A DNA stretch of 64,000 nt from assembly GCF_002979555.1 (NCBI RefSeq), contig NZ_PCOZ01000009.1, positions 62,001 through 126,000 on the forward strand, in the 5' to 3' direction. The notes below the pieces were generated by a model that saw only the letters and a program-made list of their open reading frames with translations, did no database searches and was not told the DNA's origin. Shown here one piece after another: positions 50,657 through 58,701 of this stretch. Numbering within the stretch: position 1 is the first letter of the stretch; the number at the start of each line of letters is the position of its first letter. The position numbers were made by a program, and so were the translations under genes. This DNA comes from Pseudomonas sp. MYb60 (GTDB lineage: Bacteria > Pseudomonadota > Gammaproteobacteria > Pseudomonadales > Pseudomonadaceae).

Positions 50657-50775
50657 GAACCATTAGTTCACGGTAAATCCCCTTTCGAATCAGAAGCGGC
50701 TTTCAGGGAATTGCATACCACGTGAAAAAATATGTACTTTTGGTACTTGACTGAATATGAACCTGTAGTTCATAT
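50657..50775. promoter_or_regulatory. Second operator cluster (OL-like), three sites
   Basis: GAAC-CATTA-GTTC (50657-50669), GTAC-TTTTG-GTAC (50734-50746) and the perfect palindrome ATATGAAC-CTGTA-GTTCATAT (50755-50775). The last is almost the same as site 1 at 45193. This pairing of two clusters about 5.5 kb apart is the OL/OR arrangement of lambdoid repressors, which can form DNA loops. Confidence 0.78.
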
Positions 50776-50776
50776 T
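50747..50776 (+). promoter_or_regulatory. Rightward early promoter (pL-like)
   Basis: -35 TTGACT (50747-50752), 18-base spacer, -10 CATATT (50771-50776). The perfect operator at 50755-50775 fills the spacer, so bound repressor should block it. Drives the recombination and integration genes. Confidence 0.6.
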
Positions 50777-51418
50777 TCACCCATCGCAGCGACTTACGAG
50801 GGACTGCGAAGGGCCTACGCCCGAAGCTCTTTAACAGCACGGGAACCTCGCAGATCGATCCCCAGTAATGGGCACAGGGCGAGCAATAAATTCGATCTCC
50901 ACGCCAGCTCTGGAACTGGCCGTGCTCACCAGATGTGAGTACGCGAAACCACGCAAGCCGGTCGGCGAAGAACACCGTTCACGAAATGTGTGACGCCGAC
51001 TAGAGATATGAATCCGGCGATGCGCGTGGTGGAGATGAAACACCGAATTCAAGAATTAGCGGGCCCGATAGCTTCGGCTGGGACCGCCGGACCTCATGCA
51101 CCCTGCCCACATAACCGGGCAAACGAGCTGCAGCGTGCATGTTGTAGGGACCTGTGATCCAAGGCGAACAGATGCTGATCGACGCCATGGGGAGGAAGCT
51201 CACCGCCAACCAATGAAGACGACCGGCCAGCCCTGCAATCAGCAGCGGGCAACGGGCCACACCGCTGACGCAACAAACCCAGGCCGTCGCCAGTAGCGGG
51301 CCTGGGGCCCATTCCCCACCTCTATTACGTCAGCACTCCTTCCCCGCGCCCATCAGCAACCAGCGGGAGGCATGAGTGTTGACGAATACAGGTGAACAGC
51401 ACGCCTCTGGAGGCGACC

Positions 51419-51856
51419 ATGAACGCAGCATTGAAAATATGCCAGGAGCGTTACGACGCTCAGTTGCCCCCAGAGGTCAGCGAGAGCGACGAGGTGACGG
51501 ACTGGCTTGAGCATTCGACGGAGCGCCTGGTGTGCGGCGTCGACATCAAGTGGAAGCGCCGCTACGGCCAGACGCAGGTGGTGACGTTCGACCGGTTCTG
51601 CACGGTCCTCCAAGGCCACCTGAACCAGCGCCAGATAGACGGCCTGGACCAGCGCGATTCGTTTGCCCGCCTGTTGCTGTCGGCGATGCTCGGCAGCCAG
51701 AGCGATGCCAGGGCCCACGCCGCAGACCTGCTGGGCCAGCAGCGCCCTATTGAGGCGGTCGAGAAGATCGCTGTAGCGCTGCTGCGGCCGTATGCCGAAG
51801 ACGCTGTAGCAGCGGAACGGGAAGAGCGCGAAGACGACGTGGATGCCGATGTATGA
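51419..51856 (+). CDS. First gene of rightward operon, hypothetical
   Basis: 145 residues from the ATG at 51419 (MNAALKICQERYDAQLPPEV), GGAGG before it; the frame is open to 51392 but with a weaker start. Helical, acidic tail. Same position as lambda N, so an antitermination role is possible, but it has no Arg-rich N-terminus as N has. Function unknown. Confidence 0.68.
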   Translation: MNAALKICQERYDAQLPPEVSESDEVTDWLEHSTERLVCGVDIKWKRRYGQTQVVTFDRFCTVLQGHLNQRQIDGLDQRDSFARLLLSAMLGSQSDARAHAADLLGQQRPIEAVEKIAVALLRPYAEDAVAAEREEREDDVDADV

Positions 51857-52044
51857 GCCCGCACATCCTGATCGATGAGGCGTTGGATGCACTGGAGCAT
51901 CCCAGTAGCGAGCCCGGCGCCCAAGCCGTCGTTGTGCGGATGATCACAAACATGCTCACCGGCGACGCAATCACCGTCGACGAATTCAACCACTACTGCC
52001 AGCGCCTGCTGAAAATCACCAGGCACCGCAAGGAGGCTGCATGA
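51853..52044 (+). CDS. Small hypothetical protein
   Basis: 63 residues (MSPHILIDEALDALEHPSSE), ATGA overlap with both neighbours. Soluble, helical. Likely one polycistronic unit with 51419-52348. Confidence 0.65.
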   Translation: MSPHILIDEALDALEHPSSEPGAQAVVVRMITNMLTGDAITVDEFNHYCQRLLKITRHRKEAA

Positions 52045-52235
52045 CCACTGCACCGGTTAAATCACTGGTCGACGAGCAGCTCGACGACATCGAGCGCCGC
52101 ATTGCGATCTTGGGCTTCGGCCTTCCCTTCAACGAGTTGATCGGCCGCAAGCGTGAAGAGCTGGTGCGGGATCTGCCGCAGCGCCTGGCGCCGACCATGA
52201 AGGGTCGCCGCATTGCGGTAAGGGTTCGTCCTTGA
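52041..52235 (+). CDS. Small hypothetical protein
   Basis: 64 residues (MTTAPVKSLVDEQLDDIERR), basic C-terminus. Overlaps the gene before and a TTG-started one after. No domain recognised. Confidence 0.65.
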   Translation: MTTAPVKSLVDEQLDDIERRIAILGFGLPFNELIGRKREELVRDLPQRLAPTMKGRRIAVRVRP

Positions 52236-52348
52236 CCGCTCGCCAGCGCGCCCGCCGCATGCTCATCTGGCGCGGCGCCTTCCCTGTTCTCGCCCTCCTC
52301 ACCTTCCTGATGTTGCTCAGCGCCTTCGCTGATCGAATCACTCTATAA
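52232..52348 (+). CDS. Very small membrane protein
   Basis: 38 residues from a TTG overlapping the previous stop (CTTGA): MTARQRARRMLIWRG, one hydrophobic helix (FPVLALLTFLMLLSAF), DRITL end. Basic N-terminus and a single helix. Its overlap with the gene before and its place in the operon support it; too short for most gene callers. Function unknown. Confidence 0.5.
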   Translation: MTARQRARRMLIWRGAFPVLALLTFLMLLSAFADRITL

Positions 52349-52391
52349 CCAACACCTTCAACCGCTGCGAGCATCGCGGCAAGGATTCCCC

Positions 52392-53588
52392 ATGTCTGCA
52401 GAACAGCAACTGGCGATCCTGCCAGCTAAAGAAGTAGCCCTGGCAGTATTCAGCGCCCCCAACGGCCTCGACCCATACCTACAAAGCGTCCGGGAAGAAA
52501 TCGACAAGTTCAACGCCTCGACACCTGACGTTAAAACCAAAAAGGGCCAAGACGCGTATCGCTCGATTGCTTACAGCCTGGCGGGATCAAAAACGAAACT
52601 CGACAGCCTGGGCAAAGAGCTTGTTGCAGAGCTGAAGGATGTACCGAAGAAGATCGACGCCGAGCGCAAGCGCGTTCGTGAGCTGCTGAGCGCTTGGCAA
52701 GAGGAGGTTCGTAAGCCGCTGACTGACTGGGAAGCCGCAGAGCAGGCTCGCAAGGATCGGCACGTCGATGCCGTACAGGCAATTGCGGATTTTGCCTTGG
52801 ATCTGTCGGACGTCACCGCCGCGGTACTGCTTGAGTCTATCGCCTCGGTTGAGGCGGTGAAGATGGGCGAGCACTGGGAGGAGTTCGAGGCTGATGCTGC
52901 CCGCACCAAGGATCAGGTTCTGGACAAGTTGCGCTCCACCCTCGCCGCCCGCCAGAAATATGAAACCGAACAGGCGGAACTGGTCAGGCTGCGCGCCGAA
53001 ACAGAAGCGCAGGCCAAGCGCGAGCGTGACGCCCAAATCGCCCGGGAAGCAGAGGAGCGCGCCCGCCGCGAAGCCGAGCAGCGTGCACAGGCAGAACGTG
53101 ATGCCGCAGCCAAGCGTGAAGCCGAAGCAAAAGTCGACGCTGATCGCCGCGAGCTGGAGTTGAAGCTGGCTGCTGAGCAATCGGAGCGCGCCGCCGCCCA
53201 GGCAGCGCGGGACAAAATCGAGTCGGAGCAGCGCGCCGCACAACAGAAGATCGAAGACGAGCAGCGACATAAGCAGGCGATGGCTCAGGCCGAAGCTGAT
53301 CGAGTCGCTGCTGAGCAGCGTGCAGAACAAGAGCGCATTGACTCGGAGCGCCGCCAAGCTGAAGCCGCTGAGCGAGCGAGACTCGCAGAGATCGCACGGG
53401 CAAATGCCGCTGCCGACGAGATCAACCGCCAAGCCGCCGCGCGGGAAGCGGACAAGGCGCACAAAGCAAAGATCAACCGCGCCGCGCTGGACGCATTTAT
53501 CGCCGGCGGTATGCCCGTGGGATGCGCGAAACAGGCAGTCACCTTGATTGCTCGGCGCAAAATTCCAGCCATAGCCATCACTTACTGA
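52392..53588 (+). CDS. Coiled-coil protein of the recombination module
   Basis: 398 residues. N-terminal domain (1-120) with DPYLQSVREEIDKFNASTPD, then about 200 residues of nearly continuous Ala/Glu/Arg coiled coil (many AEQRAQAERD type repeats), then a compact C-terminus ending ALDAFIAGGMPVGCAKQAV. It is placed before the annealing protein and exonuclease in Pseudomonas phages; assumed to help DNA recombination or repair. No catalytic motif seen. Confidence 0.75.
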   Translation: MSAEQQLAILPAKEVALAVFSAPNGLDPYLQSVREEIDKFNASTPDVKTKKGQDAYRSIAYSLAGSKTKLDSLGKELVAELKDVPKKIDAERKRVRELLSAWQEEVRKPLTDWEAAEQARKDRHVDAVQAIADFALDLSDVTAAVLLESIASVEAVKMGEHWEEFEADAARTKDQVLDKLRSTLAARQKYETEQAELVRLRAETEAQAKRERDAQIAREAEERARREAEQRAQAERDAAAKREAEAKVDADRRELELKLAAEQSERAAAQAARDKIESEQRAAQQKIEDEQRHKQAMAQAEADRVAAEQRAEQERIDSERRQAEAAERARLAEIARANAAADEINRQAAAREADKAHKAKINRAALDAFIAGGMPVGCAKQAVTLIARRKIPAIAITY

Positions 53589-53595
53589 GGTCGTC

Positions 53596-54516
53596 ATGAA
53601 CGAGATCATTCAAATGCCGGCACGCGAAAGTGCCGGCCTTACTGCCGCCGAGGTTCACCGCTTCTCGGCCGTCGAGATTCGCCAGCGCGTTAACCTGGTG
53701 CAGGAAGTGATGCAGGGCATCATGAAGCGTGAAACGCACTACGGCACCATCCCTGGAACCCAGAAACCAACCCTGTACAAGCCGGGTGCAGAGGTGCTCT
53801 GTGTGACCTTCCGGGTTGCGCAGGAATACCGAATTGAAGATCTATCCGGCCCAGGCGTAGCACGCTACCGGGTCACTTGTGTTGGTCGTCACCAGATGAC
53901 CGGTGTTGCTCTCGGCGAAGGCGTCGGCGAATGCTCGTCCAGCGAAGAGAAGTACAAGTGGCGCGGCGTCATCTGCAAAGCGGAATTGGACGCCACCCCA
54001 GAGAATCTGCGCCGGAAGAAATATTACAAAAACGGCAATACCGCCGATCAGATCCGCACCGAACCAGCAGACCTGGCCAACACCATCCTCAAGATGGCCT
54101 GCAAGCGGGCCATGATCGCCATGACGCTCAACGTCACTGCGGCATCGGACATCTTCACGCAGGACATCGAAGATCTACCCGAGGAGCTGCGGCCACAGGA
54201 GCAGTCTCAGGCTCAGGCGCAAAGCCAGAAAGCCGCACCAGTCCCCCATGACCCTGCCCTGTCCGCTCACTGGATTACCCAGGCCGAAGCTGCCATCACG
54301 CCCGACGCACTGACAGAAGTTTGGAAGGCCGGGGTGGCTGTCATCAATGACGCCAAAGACACAACAGCCTACGACCTGTTCAAGGCCGCAGTGGTGGCGT
54401 GCGGAGTGAAGCTCAAGGCCACCGAAGAGGCCAAGCCGGAAAGCGGGGACGTCGCAGATCAGCAGCCCGAGCCAACAGTCGACGAAGAAGTTGAATTTGA
54501 GGAGACTCCAGAATGA
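53596..54516 (+). CDS. Candidate single-strand annealing protein
   Basis: 306 residues. MKRETHYGTIPGTQKPTLYK, then PGAEVLCVTFRVAQEYRIED and LANTILKMACKRAMIAMTLN, a pattern of phage proteins that pair with YqaJ exonuclease; the C-terminal third is acidic and ends EEVEFEETPE. Such acidic tails occur in ssDNA-binding proteins. The direct ATGA overlap with the YqaJ gene supports an exonuclease-annealase pair as in lambda Red. Confidence 0.75.
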   Translation: MNEIIQMPARESAGLTAAEVHRFSAVEIRQRVNLVQEVMQGIMKRETHYGTIPGTQKPTLYKPGAEVLCVTFRVAQEYRIEDLSGPGVARYRVTCVGRHQMTGVALGEGVGECSSSEEKYKWRGVICKAELDATPENLRRKKYYKNGNTADQIRTEPADLANTILKMACKRAMIAMTLNVTAASDIFTQDIEDLPEELRPQEQSQAQAQSQKAAPVPHDPALSAHWITQAEAAITPDALTEVWKAGVAVINDAKDTTAYDLFKAAVVACGVKLKATEEAKPESGDVADQQPEPTVDEEVEFEETPE

Positions 54517-55157
54517 TCATTGTGAATTGCGCGCAGGGCTCTGAAGAGTGGCACCAGGAGCGAGCAGGCGTTATCACAGCCAGCATGTTTGGCGATGCGC
54601 GAGCGAAGCTCAAGTCAGGACCGAACAAGGGCGAACCAACCGCCAAGGCTCAGGATTATGCATTCCGACTGGCTGTGGAGCGGATCAGCGGCAAGCCCCT
54701 TGATGGCGGCTTTGAGACCTGGCAAATGCGCCGCGGGCATGAACTTGAACCACAGGCTCGCATGGAGCATGAAGCTCAAACCGGCTTGATTGTCACTCAA
54801 GTCGGACTTGTAAAAACCGACGACGGCGCATTTGGCGCCAGTGCAGATGGCTTCATCGGCGAAGATGGCGGCTCGGAGTACAAGTGCTTCCTCGCCCCTG
54901 AAAAACTTCGGTCGTTTCACATCGACAATGACGCCAGCGAGATCATGGACCAGGTACAGGGGTGCATGTGGATCACCGGTCGCAAGTGGTGGCACATCGG
55001 GATGTACTGTCCAGCCCTTGAATCGGTCGGACGCCAGTTGTGGTGGCAGGAATTTAAGCGCGACGACAACTACATCGACAAGCTTGAAGAGGAACTTTGG
55101 GAGTTCAAGCTTCTGGTGGACGGATATGAGGAGAAACTGCGGAGTAAAGCAGCATGA
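54513..55157 (+). CDS. YqaJ-family viral exonuclease
   Basis: 214 residues. QGSEEWHQERAGVITASMFG at the start, RRGHELEPQARMEHEAQTGL, and FGASADGFIGEDGGSEYKCF with the acidic and E-x-K residues of the lambda-exonuclease fold. It would resect dsDNA ends for the annealing protein encoded upstream. Well-formed active site. Confidence 0.92.
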   Translation: MIIVNCAQGSEEWHQERAGVITASMFGDARAKLKSGPNKGEPTAKAQDYAFRLAVERISGKPLDGGFETWQMRRGHELEPQARMEHEAQTGLIVTQVGLVKTDDGAFGASADGFIGEDGGSEYKCFLAPEKLRSFHIDNDASEIMDQVQGCMWITGRKWWHIGMYCPALESVGRQLWWQEFKRDDNYIDKLEEELWEFKLLVDGYEEKLRSKAA

Positions 55158-55396
55158 TCAGCAACCACCTCAGCATGGTCGAGCAGCAGCGCCGGCACGC
55201 CGATTCAATATCAGAGCGTACCGCGTTGTTCCTGGCCGCAGGCGGGACGATCGTCCAGGGCGAAAGCCCTGCCATCAACCCGCCGCCACCGAAGCGCTCG
55301 GCCAAGATCGATCCAGAAACCATCCTCAAGCGCCGCAAGCCGGCTATCACAGCGGCAGAACGTAAGGCGCTGCGCAAACTTGCGGAGGCGTTATGA
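55154..55396 (+). CDS. Small hypothetical protein
   Basis: 80 residues (MISNHLSMVEQQRRHADSIS), basic and Pro-rich middle (SPAINPPPPKRSAK), ATGA overlaps on both sides. Part of the recombination operon. Function unknown. Confidence 0.68.
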   Translation: MISNHLSMVEQQRRHADSISERTALFLAAGGTIVQGESPAINPPPPKRSAKIDPETILKRRKPAITAAERKALRKLAEAL

Positions 55397-55866
55397 GCAA
55401 GAAGCGTAAGCCCCACAACCTACAGGCACGCATTGCCCGGTCGTGCCGCTCGCTTCTGGCATCCAACCATGTCGCAGTGGTGAACATCGACCCCAGTGGC
55501 CGCCAGGGCATGATCAATTACAAGTCGCTCAAGAACATTGCGCCGGGGAAGATCGGCCAGGCCGTCTGCGGCATTCCACACCGGTGGACGATCTACCTCA
55601 GCACGCTTTGCATCGACGCCCGCGGCGACCGCTATAGCAAGTCGGTGGAGGTGGCACCCGATGGCGTCTACCTCTCCGACCACCTGGAAGACGTGATCGA
55701 GCACTACTACAAGCAGCTGCGCGAGTCGGCCAATCAAAGCCAGATGGTGGCTTCCGGCTGGATCGCCATTCCCGAGGTGATGTCGCTGGATGAGGCACAC
55801 GCCGCGCGGATCTTCGAAGCGGTCGGCGCATGGCGCCAGGTGAAGGTTGACTCATGCGCCGCATAG
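55393..55866 (+). CDS. Hypothetical protein
   Basis: 157 residues (MSKKRKPHNLQARIARSCRS), basic N-terminus, then a compact alpha/beta domain (VAVVNIDPSGRQGMINYKSL, HRWTIYLSTLCIDARGDRYS). Present in many Pseudomonas prophages at this place. No known function. Confidence 0.7.
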   Translation: MSKKRKPHNLQARIARSCRSLLASNHVAVVNIDPSGRQGMINYKSLKNIAPGKIGQAVCGIPHRWTIYLSTLCIDARGDRYSKSVEVAPDGVYLSDHLEDVIEHYYKQLRESANQSQMVASGWIAIPEVMSLDEAHAARIFEAVGAWRQVKVDSCAA

Positions 55867-55935
55867 CCCGCACCCAGCAACGCAAACGTCAAACCTGGCT
55901 CGCACTGCCGGCCAGCGGAATAGAAGAGGTAGGCC

Positions 55936-56421
55936 ATGGCTGTGACCCAGGAAGAACGAACAGCCAAGTTGGCCGAGAAGCGGCAGGAACTGGGCGAGCA
56001 GGAATTGCGGCACACGGCCCCCTACGGCACACGGCAGATGCTCGACGAACTGATGCGCTGGCATGAGATCGAGGAGGTCAGCGAGGCCGTGCAGTTACTG
56101 GTGCTGAATGGTCGGGCCGAGGATCTGCCGCCGGCGCCGCCGAAAGTCAAAGGTCCGTCCGACATCATCCGCCACTACTTCCGCGAGAAGATGCGTGAAC
56201 GACTGGCGGCGCTCACCACCGACCTGGGCGAGACGAAAGACCGGTCCACGATTTGGCGGTTGATCGCACACGCCCACTCGCTTGGTGCCGAGAAGTCCGC
56301 CTACCTGCTTGCAATCCCGCGCCACGATATGGCCGTATCTGAAAACGTGGCGCGTAAATTAAGGCAAACAGGCTTCGCTAAATCGCTCCAAATGAACGCC
56401 GAAGACGACGGCGACGAATAA
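55936..56421 (+). CDS. Hypothetical protein
   Basis: 161 residues (MAVTQEERTAKLAEKRQELG), helical, with RQMLDELMRWHEIEEVSEAV and a C-terminal region with IIRHYFREKMRERLAALTTD. HTH-like in the middle (EIEEVSEAVQLLVLNG). Separated from the gene before by 70 bases. Function unknown. Confidence 0.65.
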   Translation: MAVTQEERTAKLAEKRQELGEQELRHTAPYGTRQMLDELMRWHEIEEVSEAVQLLVLNGRAEDLPPAPPKVKGPSDIIRHYFREKMRERLAALTTDLGETKDRSTIWRLIAHAHSLGAEKSAYLLAIPRHDMAVSENVARKLRQTGFAKSLQMNAEDDGDE

Positions 56422-56490
56422 CCCACCCTACTAGCTGCATCCGGTAACCGGAGGGCGGCGCTTACCCGAGGTAAACGAAATACCTAGGGC

Positions 56491-56874
56491 TCACGGCGAG
56501 TACGGAAGCCAGTACGTCAACGTACCGATAGCGCCGGTCACCAGGAAGCTGTAGCCGAAGACCGAACCGGACGATTTGAACCGGGTCATGAACACAAAAT
56601 AAGCAATGATCAATGCGAGACAGAAACCGAGGATGGTGACGCCGCCGGGGGTGGTGTGGCTGAACGCCGGCGCGACGAACGTGACGATTTTCCGACTGAA
56701 CCAAAACGCGCAGAACATATAGGCAAGGCTGATAACGAGGATCACTTTGACGTCGTCGTCGCTGGCACTAGAAGCCTTTCTCGGCTTGTTGGCCTCTTCA
56801 TCTGCCCACTGGGCACCCAGCATCGTGTCGTGTTTCTTCCCGCGCTCATCGGAGTACTTGGGCTGGTCGCTCAT
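56491..56874 (-). CDS. Membrane protein moron
   Basis: 127 residues on the strand opposite to the operon: cytoplasmic N-terminus (40 residues, charged), then three hydrophobic helices (about 42-60, 72-92, 105-124). It has its own promoter at 56906-56935 and so is a moron. Possibly an envelope or exclusion function; no family recognised. Confidence 0.72.
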   Translation of the reverse strand: MSDQPKYSDERGKKHDTMLGAQWADEEANKPRKASSASDDDVKVILVISLAYMFCAFWFSRKIVTFVAPAFSHTTPGGVTILGFCLALIIAYFVFMTRFKSSGSVFGYSFLVTGAIGTLTYWLPYSP

Positions 56875-57185
56875 TGACAGATCCTTCTGATCGATTAAAA
56901 GAGCCCTTATATAGACGGGCTCAACAGCTTGTCAACCGAACTTTAATTGTGAGCGGCGGGAAGTTTTTCATTTACTAAGCCCCTCTCAATCGATTGTCTA
57001 TTCCCCGCGCGATAGCGGGAAAATTGACGATAAATCAACCCACCCGCCCGGTGTCATTCCTCAGCAGGTTGACCGCGCCCACTCAATTGCGGACAGAAAA
57101 GCAAACACGCAAGTAAGGGCCGAATAATACTTGGCGGCAGAAGAAAGAATTTCCATTTTTTATCTATTAACCGAGGCGTCTGCCC
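56875..57185. other. Divergent control region between membrane moron and HNH-methyltransferase locus
   Basis: About 310 bases with no gene seen. It holds the leftward promoter of the membrane gene, an AATTGTGAGC word that could be an operator, and must hold the rightward promoter of the HNH gene. Confidence 0.5.
56906..56935 (-). promoter_or_regulatory. Promoter of the membrane moron
   Basis: Minus-strand -35 TTGACA (56930-56935, full consensus), 18-base spacer, -10 TATAAG (56906-56911, five of six). About 25 bases before the ATG at 56874, with AGAAGGA in between. Confidence 0.8.
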
Positions 57186-57686
57186 ATGATCTCATACGGG
57201 AGCGTGTGCAGCGGCATCGAAGCTGCTACACAATCTCGCTTCATGTCCAAGGTATCAAAAGCTGAGTCGGGGTGCTGGGAGTGGACGGGCGCCACAAACT
57301 CATCGGGATACGGAAAATTCGGCGCTGGCGGAAAAAGAGGGGCGACCTTGCTTGCGCATCGGGTCAGCTACCTGATGCATGTAGACGACATCCCGGGCGG
57401 AATGTACATCTGCCACCGTTGCGACAATCGAATCTGTGTAAATCCTGGACATCTATTTCTCGGAACTCCCACCGAAAACAACCGAGACATGGTGAGCAAA
57501 GGCCGTCAGCGCGGTTATGACCGTTCTGGAGAAGGAAACCCTGCGGCCAAGATCACCCTTGTACAAGCCAGAGAGATAAGGGCACTCGTTGCCTCTGGGA
57601 AAAAGCGCTCAGACGTTGCCGTCGAGTATGGAATCTCCTACGGCCATTTCGGCCAGATAGTTACGAGGAAATCATGGCCGGAATAA
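57186..57686 (+). CDS. HNH endonuclease carrying a duplicated methyltransferase N-terminus
   Basis: 166 residues. The first 16 (ISYGSVCSGIEAATQ after Met) copy the start of the adjacent cytosine methyltransferase; the rest is an HNH homing-type endonuclease: RFMSKVSKAESGCWEWTGAT, HRVSYLMHV, GMYICHRCDNRICVNPGHLF, then a C-terminal basic DNA-binding part (ITLVQAREIRALVASGKKRS). Its last codons contain the GAGGAAATC ribosome site and the ATG of the methyltransferase gene (13-base overlap). See findings. Confidence 0.88.
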   Translation: MISYGSVCSGIEAATQSRFMSKVSKAESGCWEWTGATNSSGYGKFGAGGKRGATLLAHRVSYLMHVDDIPGGMYICHRCDNRICVNPGHLFLGTPTENNRDMVSKGRQRGYDRSGEGNPAAKITLVQAREIRALVASGKKRSDVAVEYGISYGHFGQIVTRKSWPE

Positions 57687-58614
57687 CTTATGGCTCCGTT
57701 TGTTCGGGGATAGAAGCGGCTACGCAAGCGTGGGGACCGCTGGGCATGCGCGCTGCGTGGTTCGCCGAGATTGAGCCGTTCCCCTCAGCGGTACTGGCCC
57801 ACCATTACCCCGACGTGCCGAACCACGGCGACATGACCAAGCTGGCCGCCCTGGTGCTGGCCAGCAAGATCCCGGCGCCGGACGTGCTGGTCGGCGGCAC
57901 CCCTTGCCAGGCCTTCTCGGTCGCCGGTATGCGCGAAGGACTCACCGACCCGCGCGGCGCCCTCACCATCAAATACGTGGAGCTTGCAGATGCAGTTGAC
58001 TATGTTCGCGCTGGCCAGCGAAAGCCCGCCAGCGTCATCGTCTGGGAGAACGTCCCAGGCGTCCTCAGCGACAAAGGGAACGCCTTCGGATGCTTTCTTG
58101 GCGCGCTTGCTGGGGAAGACTGCGAGCTGCAGCCTCCAGGGAAAAAATGGCAGAACGCTGGTTGTGTGTATGGACCCAAAAGAGCAATCGCGTGGCGGGT
58201 CTTGGACGCCCAATATTTCGGCCTGGCCCAACGACGCCGTCGTGTGTTCGTTGTCGCAAGTGCTCGAGACGGGTTCGATCCCGCCGAGGTACTTTTTGAG
58301 CGCGAAGGCACTCGCCGGGATAGCCCGCCGGGACGGTCGTCGGAGTTTGCACTTCACCCTACTCTCACGGCACAAGGGGGGGGGGCTCTCTCGATGACCG
58401 AGAGGCATATGTGCTGGAGCCCGGGGGCGTCCGCCGAACCAGTGTGATCGAGTGGGAGCGCTGCCAAGGCTTTACCGACGATTACACCCTGATCCCCTGG
58501 CGTGGCAAGCCTGCCAGCGAATGCCCGGACGGTCCCCGCTACAAGGCGATTGGCAATAGCAAGGCCGTCACCGTGGTTCGCTGGATCGGCCGGCGCCTTC
58601 TGCAACAACTCTGA
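57674..58614 (+). pseudogene. dcm: DNA (cytosine-5) methyltransferase, frameshifted
   Basis: C5-methyltransferase. Motif I region YGSVCSGIEAATQAWGPLGM, motif IV GGTPCQAFS with Cys78, ENV at 125-127, QRRRRVF at 186-192, then target region. The frame ends early at 58447 because of ten G at 58376-58385; one G fewer would continue into GSLDDREAYVLEPGGVRRTS and motif X-like PRYKAIGNSKAVTVVRW, which are intact in the other frame to 58614. Either a true defect, a phase-variable switch, or a sequence error. An active enzyme would protect phage DNA from host restriction. Confidence 0.85.
58376..58385 (+). repeat. Homopolymer run of ten G in the methyltransferase gene
   Basis: Ten G in a row within the coding region. 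Nine G restores the full reading frame of the methyltransferase. Long G runs are prone to slipped-strand change in vivo and to sequencing error. Confidence 0.9.
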
Positions 58615-58701
58615 AATCCCCCACCCCACCGCCCGGGCATGGCCCGGCAAGGACTCACTACACCGATACGATCACAAGCGTTCTTTCAGAGCTGATACGT
58701 C

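Larger units (their letters stand above)
50601..51418. other. Rightward control region (pL/OL-like) and leader
   Basis: About 820 bases without a convincing gene. The first part holds three operators and the rightward promoter; the rest (50780-51418) would be a long leader of the rightward operon. It contains a perfect 8-base stem CCCAGGCC / GGCCTGGG (51278-51306). Two tiny ORFs with weak start sites (a 19-codon and a 27-codon frame near 51150-51296) were not accepted. An antitermination or leader RNA function is possible. Confidence 0.5.

Noticed and set aside
50703..50975. 90-codon minus-strand ORF in the rightward control region
   Set aside because: It covers operators and promoter, has no ribosome site and no gene-like composition.
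51150..51296. Tiny leader ORFs (19 and 27 codons) before the rightward operon
   Set aside because: Start sites are weak and the frames are too short to judge; a conserved-frame comparison would be needed.
55854..56066. 70-codon plus-strand ORF between two hypothetical genes
   Set aside because: Second half overlaps the clearly better gene at 55936 in another frame; the unique part is only about 27 codons.
57984..58397. 137-codon plus-strand ORF within the methyltransferase
   Set aside because: Out-of-frame shadow; the methyltransferase motifs are in the other frame.
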